DNA of 64,000 nt from Hippophae tibetana. Taxonomy: Eukaryota; Streptophyta; Magnoliopsida; Rosales; Elaeagnaceae. Of this stretch, positions 50,316 through 63,805 are shown piece after piece (within the stretch, counting starts at the first letter, position 1; every line of letters starts with the position of its first letter). The DNA is taken from NCBI GenBank assembly GCA_037013495.1, contig CM072809.1:13489001-13553000 (forward strand), written 5' to 3'. Both the position numbers and the translations under genes were made by a program. The notes beneath the pieces were generated by a model that searched no databases, had not been told where the DNA came from, and saw only the letters and a list, made by a program, of their open reading frames with translations.

Positions 50316-53300
50316 TTGCATGCTTTGACTGTTAATGATTGTCAACATTTGATATCTCTGTTAAGTACTCAGATGCAGGGGATCTCTCAGGATACTAAAG
50401 AACAGCAGCCTGTAGTGTCAAACTTCACTGGTATTTCTTCTCTTATATCAGCTAATGTTTGGATTATTGACTCAGGTGCTACTCATCATGTTTGTCATGA
50501 TTTGAGTTTGTTTGATTCTTTTGATAACAACTATACTTCTACCTTTGTGCTTCTGCCTACTGGACATTCTGCCCCCATTTCTAAGATAGGCTTTGTTCGG
50601 TTATCGCCTTCCTTAGTTTTATCTAAATTGCTCTATGTTCCTTCTTTCAGATACAACTTATTATCTGTTAGTTCACTCATAAAAAGCCTCTCATGATCTT
50701 TAATTTTTCATGATGGTGGCTGTGTGATTCAGGATACTCAGGGCATGAAGATTGGGACAAGTAAACGAGTGGGGCATCTCTACCATCTTAGTGTTTCAGC
50801 TTTGTATCAACCTAGTTCTAACTCTGTTGTTGCTTGTAATGCTTCCTCTGTTTTGTCCATTGAGATGTTATGGCATTATCGTCTAGGACATCCTTCTTGT
50901 TTGGTTTTTCAGCATAAGGATAAGATTCCTTTTTTCAATTTTAGAGTTGAAAAAAGGCCTCTTTGTACTGTTTGTCCTCTTGCAAAGCAAAGACGTTTTT
51001 CGTTTACTTCTAATAATAAACTTTCAGCTTTACCTTTTGATCTCATTCATGTTGATGTATGGGGTCTATTTCGAGTAATATCTAATGAAGGTTTTCGATA
51101 TTTTTTAACCATTGTTGATGATGCTTCAAGATATACTTGGGTTTTCCTTTTACATACTAAAGCTGAGGCTCAGAAGATTATTCCAAATTTTTTTATGATG
51201 ATTCAGAACCAATATGGGAAGCATATCAAAGGAGTTCGTTCAGACAATGCTAAGGAATTGGATCTGACTCATTTCTACAACTCTAAAGGGGTTGTTCATT
51301 ATCGATCTTGTGTTGAAATGCCGCAACAAAACTCATTTGTTGAGCATAAACATCAACATCTACTTAATATTGCTCGTGCTCTTTTGTTTCAGTCAGGTAT
51401 TCCTCTCTTATTGGTGTGATACTGTTTTGACTGTTGCTCACCTTATGAATAGGCTGCCATCTCCTGTTCTAAGCTCTAAAACTCCATTTGAAGTGCTGAA
51501 TAATAAGTTTCCTTCTTATGATCACTTGCGCTCTTTTGGTTGTCTATGCTATGCTTCTACTTTGTTGAGTAAACGTGACAAGTTTTCTCCTAGATCTAGA
51601 GCTTGTATTCTTGTTGGTTATCCTTATGGGATGAAAGCCTATAAGCTGCTAGATTTAGAGAGTAATAAGACTTTTGCTTCTCGTGATGTTGTGTTTCATG
51701 AGACCATTTTTCCTCTAGTTGCCAAGAGTTACTCTGGTGATATTAGTGCCTTATTCTCTAACAATGTTCTTCCTTTGCCTATTCTTGACAATATTTCTCC
51801 TTGTTCTGAGCCGACTGATGTTTCTGATATTGTGCATCATGCTGTTCATACTGCTTCTTCTGATTTAGTCTCTCCTATGGCTGTTTCTGTTCCACTTTCT
51901 ACTAGACCACAACGTTGTGTTAAAAAGCCAAGCTATTTGCAGGCTTATCATTGTGGTTATGTTCTTCGTGATTCTCTTGTCAATCGTCATTCTACTCAGC
52001 ATCCTATTTCTAATTTTCTTTGTTATGACAAGATCAAAGGGGACTTTAAGGCGGCAGTTATGTCCATCTCTAGCACACCCGAGCCTCAATTTTTCTCTCA
52101 AGCTTCTGGTATTCCTGAATGGGATAAAGCTATGGCTGATGAGTTACACGCCTTAGCACTCAATAATACATGGTCTATTGTCTCTTTACCTGCTGGACAT
52201 CACGCCATTGGTTGTAAGTGGGTGTATAAAGTCAAGTTTCAGGCTAATGGGACTGTCGAAAGATACAAAGCGCGACTTGTTGCAAAGGGGTATAATCAGC
52301 AAGTGGGAGTTGATTTTTTTGATACCTTTACTCCTGTAGCAAATCTTGTTACTGTCAAGCTTTTACTTGCTTTAGCTTCAATCCATGGTTGGTCTTTACA
52401 TCAATTGGATGTTAATAATGCTTTTTTGCATGGTGACCTTTCTGAGGAAGTATATATGACTATGCCTCAAGGTTATAGTCATAAGGGGGAGAAACAATTA
52501 CCTCCTAATGCTGTTTGCAAACTCAACAAGTCCTTGTATGGTTTGAAACAAGCATCAAGGCAATGGTATGCAAAATTTTCTAGTGCCTTGATTGAAGAAG
52601 GCTTTCGTCAGTCAGCAACTGATCATTCTTTGTTTATCAGCAACAAGGGGTCAGTTTTCATGGTTATTCTTGTCTATGTTGATGACATTATTATAGCTAG
52701 CAGTGATGACGTGGCTGTTCAACACTTGAAGAGTAGGATTAATGCTAGATTCAAGTTGAAAGATCTTGGAACTTTGCGTTACTTTCTTGGTTTAGAAGTG
52801 GGCAGAACAGAGAGGGGCATATCGGTTTCACAAAGGTCTTATGCATTGCAATTGTTGGCTGACACAGGATACCTAGGTTGTAAACCAGCGGTTACACCTA
52901 TGGAACCAAATCTGAAATTAAGTCAAGATGAAGGGGATTTATTGCCTAATGCTTCTCTTTATAGGAGGTTAATTGGGAAGTTATTATACCTCACCATCAC
53001 TAGGCCGGATCTATCATATGCTGTTAATAGACTTAGCCAATTCTTGTCTCAACCAAGACTTCCTCACTTCAAAGTTGTGCAAAGAGTTTTGCAATATGTG
53101 AAAAGGACTCCTGGACAAGGTCTTTTTCTTCCTTCTAAGTCTGAAGTAGAACTTAGAGCTTATGCTGAAAGTGATCTATCTACAACAACTGAAGTTCAAT
53201 TCAAAGTTTTCTCTGATGCTGATTGGGCTGGTTGTGCTGACAGTAGACGTTCCATATCAGGTTATTGTGTATTTTTAGGAGACTCGTTGATCTTCTGGAA

Positions 53301-53652
53301 GTCTAAGAAACAAACTACAGTCTCTCGGTCTTCAGCAGAGGCTGAGTACAGGTCCATGGCTAATGCCACCTGCGATCTGACTTGGTTGTTGTCGTTGTTG
53401 AAAGAGTTTGGGGTAAGTCATTCTAGGCCTGCCTTGCTATATTGTGATAATCAAGCTGATTTACACATTGCAGTGAATCATGTTTTCCATGAGCGAACAA
53501 AACACATCGAGATAGATTGTCATTTGGTTCGTGATAAAATTCAGACAAGAGTTTTGAAGACCTTACATGTTTCTACTCGGAATCAGTTGGCTGATATATT
53601 CACTAAGTCTCTTCATCCTTCCATTTTCAAAAGTTTGTTGGACAAGATGTGA
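50316..53652 (+). pseudogene. Copia pol: protease, integrase, reverse transcriptase, RNase H
   Basis: In the gag frame come the protease motif DSGATHHVCHD (about 50470) and a TGA near 50694, then the integrase zinc-binding LWHYRLGHPS-like text and CTVCPLAKQRRF, the core VDVWG and RSDNAKE, and the Glu-containing QQNSFVEHKHQHLL. A one-base loss near 51400-51412 shifts the frame. The new frame runs open to 53652 with FDTFTPVANLVTVKLLLALA, NNAFLHGDLSEEVYM, SLYGLKQASRQWY, the RT box YVDDI, and RNase H text DADWAGCADSRRSISGY, SSAEAEYRSMA and HERTKHIEIDCHLVRD. The RT catalytic residues are intact. Confidence 0.9.
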
Positions 53653-53686
53653 CTGATTAATATCTACTCTCCATCTTGAGAGGGAG

Positions 53687-53845
53687 TGTTAGAATATTTT
53701 TTTTCTGTTATGCCATGTGGCTTGTTTCCATTGGTTTATGATTGTATAAATAAGAGTATTTTTATATTTTTTTCAGTATTAAGAAATATACGGATTGTTA
53801 TTTTGTTTTTCCATTTTTTCTTTTCTTTTTCTGTCTTTCGTAATA
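53687..53845 (+). repeat. 3' LTR of the 49-kb copia
   Basis: Starts TGTTAGAATA after the purine tract and ends CGTAATA before the target duplication. Nearly identical to the 5' LTR. Confidence 0.87.
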
Positions 53846-53850
53846 ATCTC

Positions 53851-56055
53851 TCTATCTTATTCATTTTTTAATTTTTAATTTTATTTTACATTCATTTAAA
53901 TAACAATACTTTAATTACGTACATTAAATAATAATATTTTATTAAAATTTAACCCTTTTTTTTCATCTATCATCCATTTTGTAGTAACAACGACACCAAA
54001 AATATATACATATTTTATTGTAATCAGGTAATAATCAATTGATACTTAAGACTTTTGAGATACCCGTAAGACTTTTGAGATACCCGTAAGACTTTTGAGA
54101 CGCCTAATAATTAAATTATCCCCTAGTAAAATGTCTAGTGTGAAACCTGCAATCACCCAATCATATACAAATTGTTTGAAGCCGATCGATGTCTAACAAA
54201 TCATCCCAACACAAATATTAAAGCAATATTCATGAAACATGATTGATTCAGCCATCCGTTTGAGTGTTGAGTTCAAGGCGCTACAAAGTTAGTTGTCATG
54301 ACTCATGACTGCACTTTCTTTTTCTGTATGAAATTGTCAAATATAGTGGATGAAATAATATGTTCAATCATGATAATAATGGTAGCTGTTTGAAAATTCG
54401 GATACGCCTGAAGCACGATCCTCGGAAATTGTCCAATTCAACGTTACCAATTTGAGTTCATACGGCACCACGAGTTTAACTAACTTAGATTGTTGTACTT
54501 TAAGTTTATGTTCGTTGATAAGTAAATATATATATATACATATATCTATAAATATTTTATAAATAAATTTATCTTTAATAAAAATTTATATATTTAATTA
54601 ATTATCTTAAAAATCACATTTAATTTTAACAATCACAATAATATTCTCTTTTCCTCTTATACGTGTTCTAGTATCGTAATATTTATGACTATATTAAAAT
54701 TTTATATAATTTATATTCATGTTGTTTTCTTATAATCTTAGAGATTAAATACTAAGAATTTAAACAAACAAAAATTATTTCTCTGAATTCGATTCTAATT
54801 TTAAAAAAACATATACCACGTTTTCATATTATTTTCATCAGTTATATATATATCACTAATATTGTCACAATTGTACAACAAAATTGTGATACATTTTCAA
54901 TCTGAAATCTGAAGCTGCTGACTAAGTTTTTTTTTTTTAAAACAAACGATAGAATACAACTAAAGTTCAAATTTTAGTCTCTAGCATTTACTATATACAT
55001 ACGTGAACATCATAAGACTATACTAAAATGGTATAGAAAAAATGATACAAAAATATATTATATTAGAAATTATGTTGATTAATTTTTTAATTTTATAAAA
55101 ATATATTATATTATTCTAATATTTTTTTCTTAAGGATTAAATTTTATTAAAATATAAATTTTTAATAATAATAAAATAACAATTAATATTAAAAAATTCA
55201 CAAAATATTTGTTATCACCATTATTTTATTTTAATATTTAAAAAAATTAATTACTTTTTGTTTGAATTTTATTATTATTTTTTTCTTAAATTATTTTATA
55301 TTAAATTTCACTTTTATTTTTATTAAAGACTCGTATTTTAATTATCTTTTGAATACTTAATAAAAAATAATAATATTTTAAATAAAAAAATTATTAAAAT
55401 AATATAATTTATCTTATTATTTAAATTCTTAAAAAAATAACACAATTTAAAATTAAAAAATAACAAAAAAACTATAAATAAATCTCATTTTATCTCTTTT
55501 CCCAATATTGGTACGTTGATCAATGTTCACGTTGTTGACACATAAATGCCGATTGATCGTCGGCCAAGGCTAAAAAACAATTATTCAGTTGTTGATACTT
55601 GATAAATGTTGACTGTCTATTATATTCTTGATTGATTATTTGACGAAGCTTTTAGTACAATCGATAAAAAATTTAAAAAGGCTGATATATAATTATTGTG
55701 GTAGAAATAATATACATTTTATTAATAAATATCAAAAATATAATATAGATTTATATTTATCCATCTAAATATATCAATAATTAAAATAAATACATTGTAA
55801 CTTTACTTTAAATTGAATAATTTTGATCACATTACTTAAGTTTGTTAATGGTCATTTTAGTTAAATTTTAATGATTTAATTTATTTTATTTTAAAAAAAA
55901 ATTGAGACATTTTTATCTTCAAATATCTACTTTCGATGCTTCTTGTTAGCAATATTTATTTGAATTTAACTTAAATTTTTGTAAGAAAATATATCTTTGA
56001 AAAAATTGGCTATAGATAATTAAATAGTCTAAAATATAGTAATAATGTGATTAAA
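53851..56055. other. AT-rich intergenic DNA
   Basis: No gene is supported. A 20-bp tandem repeat lies at 54050-54102. Otherwise AT-rich with short poly-A/T runs. Confidence 0.5.
54050..54102. repeat. 20-bp tandem repeat, about 2.6 copies
   Basis: The unit is GACTTTTGAGATACCCGTAA. Two perfect units are followed by a partial third that changes after GACTTTTGAGA. Confidence 0.9.
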
Positions 56056-59000
56056 ATGTATTAATTTTAAAAAATATGACTAATTTATCAAGTTTATAAA
56101 AATAAATTGCCAAATTATTATGCTACTCATTTATTATGTAGTAAATAACTAGAACTTATTTTTTTTTGTAATGTTTGAATATTAAGACGTTATTACTCTC
56201 TCTTTACAACAAAACAATTTTTTTAATGTGGAATGATTTGATTTTTTTTATTAATTTAATTATATTTTTATTATTTGTTTGAATGAGTAAAATTTAAAAA
56301 CAATTATAAATCCGTAAATAAAATTTAACATCTAAAACTTTAATATATTTAAATAAATTTTATATTATTGAATTATAATTGGTTATTTTTAATTTATATA
56401 TTTTATATTTTATATTTAATTTATTAAAATATGTATTATTTATTCTTATTTATTTACTTGCATATAGTATACATAATTTTTCCATAAATTTTTATACATG
56501 TGCATTCGCACCTGATCAACGCTATGAGTTAAGACAAGGGTAACTAGGATAGGCAAAAAAAAAAAAAGCACTATCTTCGGTTAATTTTTATGAGATAAAT
56601 TTTAAATATTGATATGATTTTAGTTAAAAATCGAACATGAATTAATGGATAGAATTCGGGTGTGGTTATATTGATAATCGTATTAATCTGTACTCAAAAT
56701 TAATTATATTTATTTAATTAAATTATATATTAATTAATAATTATAGTTTATTAATTTTTCACGTAGTTATATATAAATTCTTTAAATTTTTTGAAAAAAT
56801 AATTTTTTCGGATATTTTTTAATAATTGTCCCAAACCGTTACTCAAAAGTAAAAAATCATTTTTAAATTGTAATGATTTTTGAACTATTTTATATACAAA
56901 TTTTATAATTTAATTCAAAAACAATTATATTAATAATTTTATGTTATTGAGTGTCTTGTTGATACTAGCAAGTAATGGCATACTAAAAACCACAAATAAC
57001 TTACGAAGACCGTCTTGGACCATAAGAACAAATTTTCTTGGTATATTGGTACGTTGCCTCCTCCAACATATCTGTTTTTCTATTATTTCGTTTTCTATTA
57101 ACATTATGTCGGTTATATATATATATATATATATATATATGAATTTAGACTTATATTTTAATAAGTTTTAATATATGTAAATATATATTACAAAGAACAA
57201 ATTTTAAAATAATTATATTCTTTGATATTTACAAATATAATATTTAATTTTATACATTATAAGGCAATAAATAAGAAGTTAATTTATATAATTAATTTTT
57301 AGATAATTATTTAATAAAAGGATAAGATAGATATAAATTTAAAATTTAAAAAATATATATTATAGATTTTCTTATAATATAACATTTTTAATTATATATA
57401 TGAAATATGTGTGCATACATTTAAGTATTCAATTTGTCCAAGAAATATCACAAAAAATAAACTAATAATCTATAAAAAAAACACTAACTTAAATAATAAT
57501 ATTAAAAAATAATTTTAAGTGTAATTTAACTTGAAAGTTAGAAAAAAAATATAGTCATAACTTCACAATGACGTAATAAATGTAGAGTGATCTATATAAA
57601 TCGTAAGTTTGCATTTTGGTATTGTCATTATATGCATTAATTTAAAAATTATATTTTTAAATTAATATTATAAATTTAAGAGTCTTGATATTAATATTAT
57701 GTATAAATTATGCTTTAAAAAACAATTTTCTAAATTTATTAACTTTTTCTATGATTTTTTTTTTAAATGGACGATGACGAATAGAATTATTAAATTTAAA
57801 AAAAATTAAAAAATAATAATATAAATTTAAGAGTATTTATATTATCATTATATTTTCACTCGACTTTAAAAATTCAATATTTTTAAATTTATAGTATAAA
57901 TTTAAATTTAAAAAATAAGACACGAAAAACATTATTTAAGTATAATTTAATTTATACATAAATTAGACCAAAAAATAATCATAGTAATGTAATAAATGTA
58001 TATTTTATATAAAGCACTCTACACTTATCATATCATTATGAAGTTATGATTATATTTTTTACTAACTTTCGAATTAAATTACACTTGAATTTATTTTTTA
58101 ATGTTATTATTTAACTTAATAGTTTTTTTTTTATAGATTAGTGGTTTAATTTTTGTGATATTTTTTAGAAAAATTAAATACTTAAATGTATGCACACATA
58201 TTTTATATATATAATTAAAAAATTATATTATAAGAAAATTTATAATATTATTTTAAATTTTAAATTTATATCAATTTTATCATTTTATTAAATAATTATC
58301 TAAAAATTATAATGTATCTTATTAATAATTGGGGTTTTAGAAGTAATTAAAAAAAAGCTAACATTTCATAATAAGAAAAATATATTTTTCTATTATCTGT
58401 ATAAAAAGCAAAGGATTCGATGTCGTCTTTTGTTGTCATACTTCTACTTTTCCTTCTTATTTTAACTCATATATTGTTGCCGAATCAAATATGTATTTTA
58501 AAAATATTAAAGCTCTAACTTATACTTGTATGAAATATCATTTATTTATTAATTGATTATAAATTTATGAATATATCATTTATCTGATTTATATACTAAT
58601 GAAATTATACTTAAATAAATTATATTTCATTTTTTAGATAATCATTAAAATATGTATAATGATAATGATAATATTTTTAACTTATATTTTATATGTGGTA
58701 TTGTATACTTATAAATTGATTATAAAATTATGATTAAGTCATTTATTTGATTAATTTATTAATTAAATTAAATTAAAATAAATTATTTAACAATGAAATT
58801 TTTTAAGTTAATAAATTTAAAAAATTAGATTTTAAAGTATCATTTGTACATAATAATAACAATATCAAGATTCTTATATTTTATAAAATTAAAATTTTAA
58901 ATATAATATGCATAATGACAATATCAAGACTCAAACTTATGTTTTTGAATGTGACATTCTATACTTATACCTAAATAAATTTTTTATTTATTAACTATAA

Positions 59001-60160
59001 ATTTTATTTTTATTATCTTCATTGATTTCGTTTCAATTTCTTTCTTATGTATAATAATAATAATAATATTAAGATTTAAAATTATCCTTTATATAGAGCA
59101 CTATACATTTATTATGTTACTATTATCAAAGTTATTATTATTTTTGTTTAATTTATGTACACTTAAATAATTTTTTTTGTTGGTACCTAAAGTGTATTAA
59201 TTTTAAAAAATGTTATTAATGTATCAAATTTATAAAAGTAAATTATCAAATTATTATGCTACCTATTTATTATGTAATAAACAACTATAATTATTTTTTT
59301 GTAATGTTGAATATGAAAAAGTGATTACTCTCTTTTTATAACAAAATTAATTTTTTTTAACGTAGAATGATTTGATTTTTTTATTTTATTAATTTAATTA
59401 TTCATTTATTCTTTATTTAAATAAATAAAATTTAAAAATAATTTATACACACATAAATAAAACTTAAACTCTAGAACTTTAACATATTTAAATGAATTTT
59501 ATATTGTTGAATTATAATTCGTTATTTTTAATTTCATTATTTAATATTTATAAATAAGATAAAATATTTAAGTAAATAATAAGTTACTTTATATAATTAA
59601 TTTTTAGATGATTATTTGATAAGATGATAAGATTGATATAAATTTAAAATAATATTATAAATTGTTTAAAAAAACAATAATATTATAGATTTACTTATAA
59701 TATAAATTTTGAATTATATATATATATATATATATAATATGTGTGCATACATTTAAGTATTTAATTTTTCTAAGAAATATCACAAAAATTAAACCATGAA
59801 TCTATATAAAAAAACTATTAACTTAAATAATAATATTATAAAAATAAATTTAAGTGTAATTTAACTCAAAAGTTAGGAAACAAATATAATTATAACTTCA
59901 TAATAAGGTGATGACTTCATTATGTAAAAGTTGTGCTTTAAAGATACAATTTTCTAAATTTATTAACTTTTTCTACGATTTTTTAAAAAATGGACAAAAT
60001 AGAATTATTAAATTTAAAAAATTAATTTTTTGAAATTTATATTATAAATTTAAATTTAAGTGTAATTTAATTTTTATATAAACTAGAAAAAAAAATATAA
60101 TTATAAATTTGATCATAGTAACTTAATAAGTGTATAGTGCTCGTATAAAATGTAATTTTA
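56056..60160. repeat. Diverged direct duplication with foldback arms
   Basis: The block 56056-58015 recurs at 59191-60160 in the same order and orientation with many changes. The first copy has about 850 bp extra (about 56420-57270). Shared marks are TTATTATGTA(G/A)TAAA, then GTGTGCATACATTTAAGTAT, then TTCTAAATTTATTAAC. Within the first copy, 57275-57600 is also repeated in inverted orientation at 58005-58335, so a foldback with arms of about 325 bp could form. An (AT)n run lies at about 57117-57140 and another at about 59718-59738. No coding frame was found. Confidence 0.6.
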
Positions 60161-62109
60161 AATATTGGTATTATTATTATTATATGTATTTTATTTACTA
60201 AAGATGGTACGTGAGAAAGAAATTGAAACAAAATCAATAAATATAGTAAAAATAATATTTATTTAGATAGTTGATAAATTAAAAAAATATTTAGGTATAA
60301 TTTAATTCATACAATAAAAAATTAATCATACTTTCATAGTAAAGTGTAGAGTTTCACATGCAAATACATAAGTTCAAGATTTAGTATTTTCATTATATAT
60401 ATTATCTTCAAAATTTTAAGGGTCTTGATATTATTATTATGTACAAATAATACTTAAAAATCTAATTTTTTTAAATTTATTAACTTAAAAAATATATTAT
60501 CACTTCATAGTTAACTGTTAATTAATTAATTTCAATTTAATTTAATTTAATTAGTACACGAATAAGATAAATAATATAATCATGACACTATAATGAATTT
60601 GTATGTATAGGATACCAAGTATAAAATATAAGTTGATATATTGTCATCATCATTATAAGTATTTTATTCAGTATCTAAAAAAATGAAATGTAATTTATTT
60701 AAGTGTAATTTTATTCTAATATGAATTACATAAATAATATAATCATAAATTTATAATCATTTTAACACATAAAATATAAGTTTTAGCTTTAATATTGTTA
60801 ATATATATATATATATTATTCATTAAAAATAATATATGAGATAAAATTAAAAAATAATCAAATTAAAAAATAATGTGTTGTATTCTTATTGACTAACGTT
60901 GTTAATTTTTTCTTTTTTCATCTTAATTCTTGATCTGATATGATGGTTTAGATTTTACATGTAACTAATTATCCCCAAAACCCTAATGTATCAAAATTAA
61001 CATTTTTATCAGTTCTTGGAGCCAAAAAAAGATAAAAAAATACAAAAAATAAAATTCAAAAATAGATACAATTTTGGTAGAGATTGATGCTATAATTCAA
61101 TGAATTGATTATATATATTATTCTTATCATTTTTTATTCATTTTTATGTATTTCTTTATAAAAATATTAACTTTATAAATAAAATTATGTCTAACTAATT
61201 TATTAATTTATAAGTCTTATGAACCCAATTTTTCACATGTTATGATTTAATATTCGTACCTCAATTATGATTTCAATTTAATTATATTATTTAATATGGT
61301 TTTATGTTATTAATTTATTTGGTCAATAATTGATTTATATAGGTAATTAAATATATTTGAAAAAATTATTTAAATAATTATCTTGATTAAATAACATGTA
61401 TAATTTATAGGCAGAGATGTATGATCTTTATGTATATGATCAATAATTGATGAACTTAATAAATAGTATATAATTTAATTGATATGAGAGTGTGATCAAG
61501 TTAATTACTATATGGTGTATAGTCTACTTAAAAGAGTAATATATGTTAGGTTATATTCAATTTATCATGTAATTGATTGATAATTATTTTAAGTGAATTT
61601 TAATGATTCATATATTTAAAAAATTAGGGATTTAAGTATTGTGAGATATTTTTCATATATATTCTTAGCTGTTAATTTTAAGTTAATTAATTATTGTTAT
61701 TTATTTTTAGATTTTTTAATTTTGTTCTCTTAAATCATAAAAATACAAAAAAAGTTGATTTTATTTTATTTTATTATTTTAAAAATTAGTTTTTAATACA
61801 TAATCTCAACGATAACAATTTTTTATTATCATTATATATATATATACATATTGTACGAAATATCGATTAATTAGTAAATAATTTTCCATTTTCAATAATA
61901 AGTAACATTTCATAGCAAGACTGTTTAATATAAGTCAAACGATGATGTACACGTAAAGTCATGAATTTTATTTATACATGTAAATATTATGAAATTTAAT
62001 TATAAATATATGAGTAATGTTATTATAAAAAAGAATTCATAGTCAATGAAAATGTAGATGATATATATTTTTCCAATCTAATATGAGATAATACATATTT
62101 TAAAAGTAT
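60161..62109. other. AT-rich repetitive DNA without genes
   Basis: Short pieces resemble, in inverted orientation, sequence at 58560-59170, so the repeat family extends here. There are (AT)n runs near 60804 and 61836. No gene, RNA or LTR is visible. Confidence 0.45.
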
Positions 62110-62255
62110 TATTGATTACACACAGACATAACTTAATTAGATGGAAAGAGTCTTTCCTTATAGAATCTCTCCTCATTGTGATTTTTCTTCTTCATAAATT
62201 TGTATTATTTGGTTTATTTTTCAATTCGACGAGCATTTTCAATATTCAATATTAT

Positions 62256-62335
62256 GCCTTGAAGATGACTCAAATCTCCACACTCTTTAGCGCGAGATTT
62301 TGAGTCTCGCGTGTCTACTATTTCACCACCAAAAC
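62256..62335 (-). pseudogene. trnL-CAA: Decayed tRNA-Leu(CAA), plastid type
   Basis: The minus strand reads GGTGGTGAAATAGTAGACAC, then an anticodon stem-loop CGCGAGACTCAAAATCTCGCG with anticodon CAA, then a variable arm and ...TTCAAGGC at the 3' end. The acceptor 5' strand begins GTTTTGG; the plastid gene as I recall it starts GCCTTG, so two C to T changes are likely. The T loop reads TTTGA instead of TTCGA. These changes make function unlikely. Confidence 0.75.
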
Positions 62336-62573
62336 ATCTTGAAAGTGAATCGTATTCCATGAATAGGATATCTATCTAGTGTAATGTATGGAATCTATGA
62401 CATAGGTGGATTGTTAGTCTTTCTATTGATCAGTCATATAGGCCCGAGTCAGACATCCAATTGCTTCGGGGCTATTGCGGCCCTCGTTCTCAAGACTTTC
62501 GAAGATAGCATTGAGACTTTTCAATGAATATCTCGACTGATCGAGAAAAACTAGTTCCAGAGGCATCTTCCAT

Positions 62574-62700
62574 TCATCTAGATTTGGGTTTTTTCGCACC
62601 ATATTTGGATCTGTCTCTTCTTCGATCTGAAATTCCCAGCAAATCTTTGACTCCTCGAATACAATGAGATTTCACACCTGATAAATCTTTCACTCTACCT
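62574..62700 (-). pseudogene. rps12: Mitochondrial rps12 3' fragment
   Basis: The minus strand is open for 42 codons: [20 protein letters not shown], then [20 protein letters not shown] and a stop. This is the C-terminus of mitochondrial ribosomal protein S12. The mitochondrial type is marked by [14 protein letters not shown] in place of the plastid version. From family knowledge, the usual text has Pro where two Ser residues stand here, as expected from C to T decay. Upstream of 62700 the match is lost or scrambled, with a stop. Confidence 0.8.
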
Positions 62701-62760
62701 ACTCTTTATCTCAACGCTTCTTTTACTTGTTTGCTCTTCCTCCAAATCCAATTTTGACCT

Positions 62761-63805
62761 ACGGTAATGTAATTTTTCTAAATGTAGATCATATTTTTAA
62801 TTTATATATTATTATCATTTAAATCTTGAAATCTTATCTTCATAAAATATCAAATTAGATCTAATATCTAGCATTATATAAAATGTCAAAGTACATCAAT
62901 TAGTCTTTAAATGTTAATTAAATTCACAAATAAATCTTCAAACTTTTAAAACATATGATTTAATCTTAAATTTTTAAATTTTTATATATAGTTTCTTAAA
63001 TTTTTAAATTCTATTATTTAATTTCTAAGTTTTAAAAACTTAACACATATATCATAAGATTTTAATTTATAAATATTTATTTTAATAACAAAATAAATAT
63101 TAGTGAGATTAAACTTTGATATAACATGTGGAGCAATTTTTATCATATGTCCATAACTAGTGTTAATATTATGAGTCATGATGCTGAAGTGTGAGCACAA
63201 CAAGTACCACATGTCCATAACTACTAACTAGTGTTAATATTGTCAGAGATGATGATGGTGACGTGTCATTAAGTTTCTAATTTTTGTAGGACATAGGGCG
63301 AACTTCTAAACTAAAAGCAAAATTCTATTTATTAAAATTAAATCTTATAAACTAAAAATTAAATCTAATAATTAAAAATTAATAAAGATAAAAATAAAAT
63401 ATAAAAATTTAGTGATTAAATGGTTAGATTTAAAATTTAAGAACTAAATAATACGTTTTAAAAATTTATATATAAATTTAATTAAAATTTAAAGTTTAAC
63501 ATATATCAAATAAAATAATCATATATAAAGGTTTGAAAACTCAAATAACATAAAGAATGTTACAAAAAAAAATTGTTCATGTAATATATATTGTTTTTAA
63601 ATATTTTTATTATAGTTTGATATATTTTTTTAATTTAATTATTTTTGTAATATTGATTTGAATTAATATAAATTTATATTTTATAATAAAAAACTTAATC
63701 AGACGACTGTAATTATTGTAAAATGTATATATTTCAGTTTAAATTGTAATATTGTAATATTACTATAATTGTTTTCTGTACTAGTAGATCTCTGCTAAGT
63801 AAATT
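62761..63805. other. AT-rich intergenic DNA
   Basis: No supportable gene. A short near-repeat (CATATGTCCATAACTA / CACATGTCCATAACTA) occurs at about 63146 and 63207. Otherwise low-complexity A/T. Confidence 0.45.

Larger units (their letters stand above)
49008..53850 (+). mobile_element. Ty1/copia retrotransposon, nearly complete
   Basis: LTRs at 49013-49170 and 53687-53845 (158 and 159 bp) differ at roughly ten positions, so the insertion is the youngest in this window. A 5-bp target duplication ATCTC lies at 49008-49012 and 53846-53850. The primer site TGGTATCAGAGC (initiator Met tRNA) begins at 49171, and a purine tract GAGAGGGAG precedes 53687. Gag, protease, integrase, RT and RNase H follow in Copia order in one original frame. 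Three in-frame stops and one frameshift mean this copy cannot make a whole polyprotein. The RT-RNase H half is open over 700 codons. Confidence 0.93.
62110..62760. other. Organelle-derived DNA inserted in the nuclear genome
   Basis: Base composition rises abruptly, to around 40-45% G+C, in DNA that is otherwise 15-25% G+C. The block holds a plastid-type tRNA-Leu(CAA) relic at 62256-62335 and the 3' end of mitochondrial rps12 at 62574-62700, both on the minus strand. Flanking text around the tRNA (AATATTGAATATTGAAAATG on the minus strand) resembles the plastid trnL-CAA neighbourhood. Plant mitochondrial genomes often contain plastid fragments, so a single mitochondrial piece that already carried the plastid tRNA is the simplest source. 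Edges are placed by composition only. Confidence 0.75.

Noticed and set aside
54050..54102. Short repeats as a CRISPR array
   Set aside because: The 20-bp units are directly adjacent without spacers, and the DNA is from a plant nucleus.
62112..62303. 63-codon plus-strand frame across the organelle block
   Set aside because: It runs antisense through the tRNA relic and has no family signs.
62256..62335. A functional tRNA-Leu gene
   Set aside because: The acceptor stem and T loop carry changes from the plastid gene, and it sits in an organelle-derived nuclear block next to a truncated rps12.
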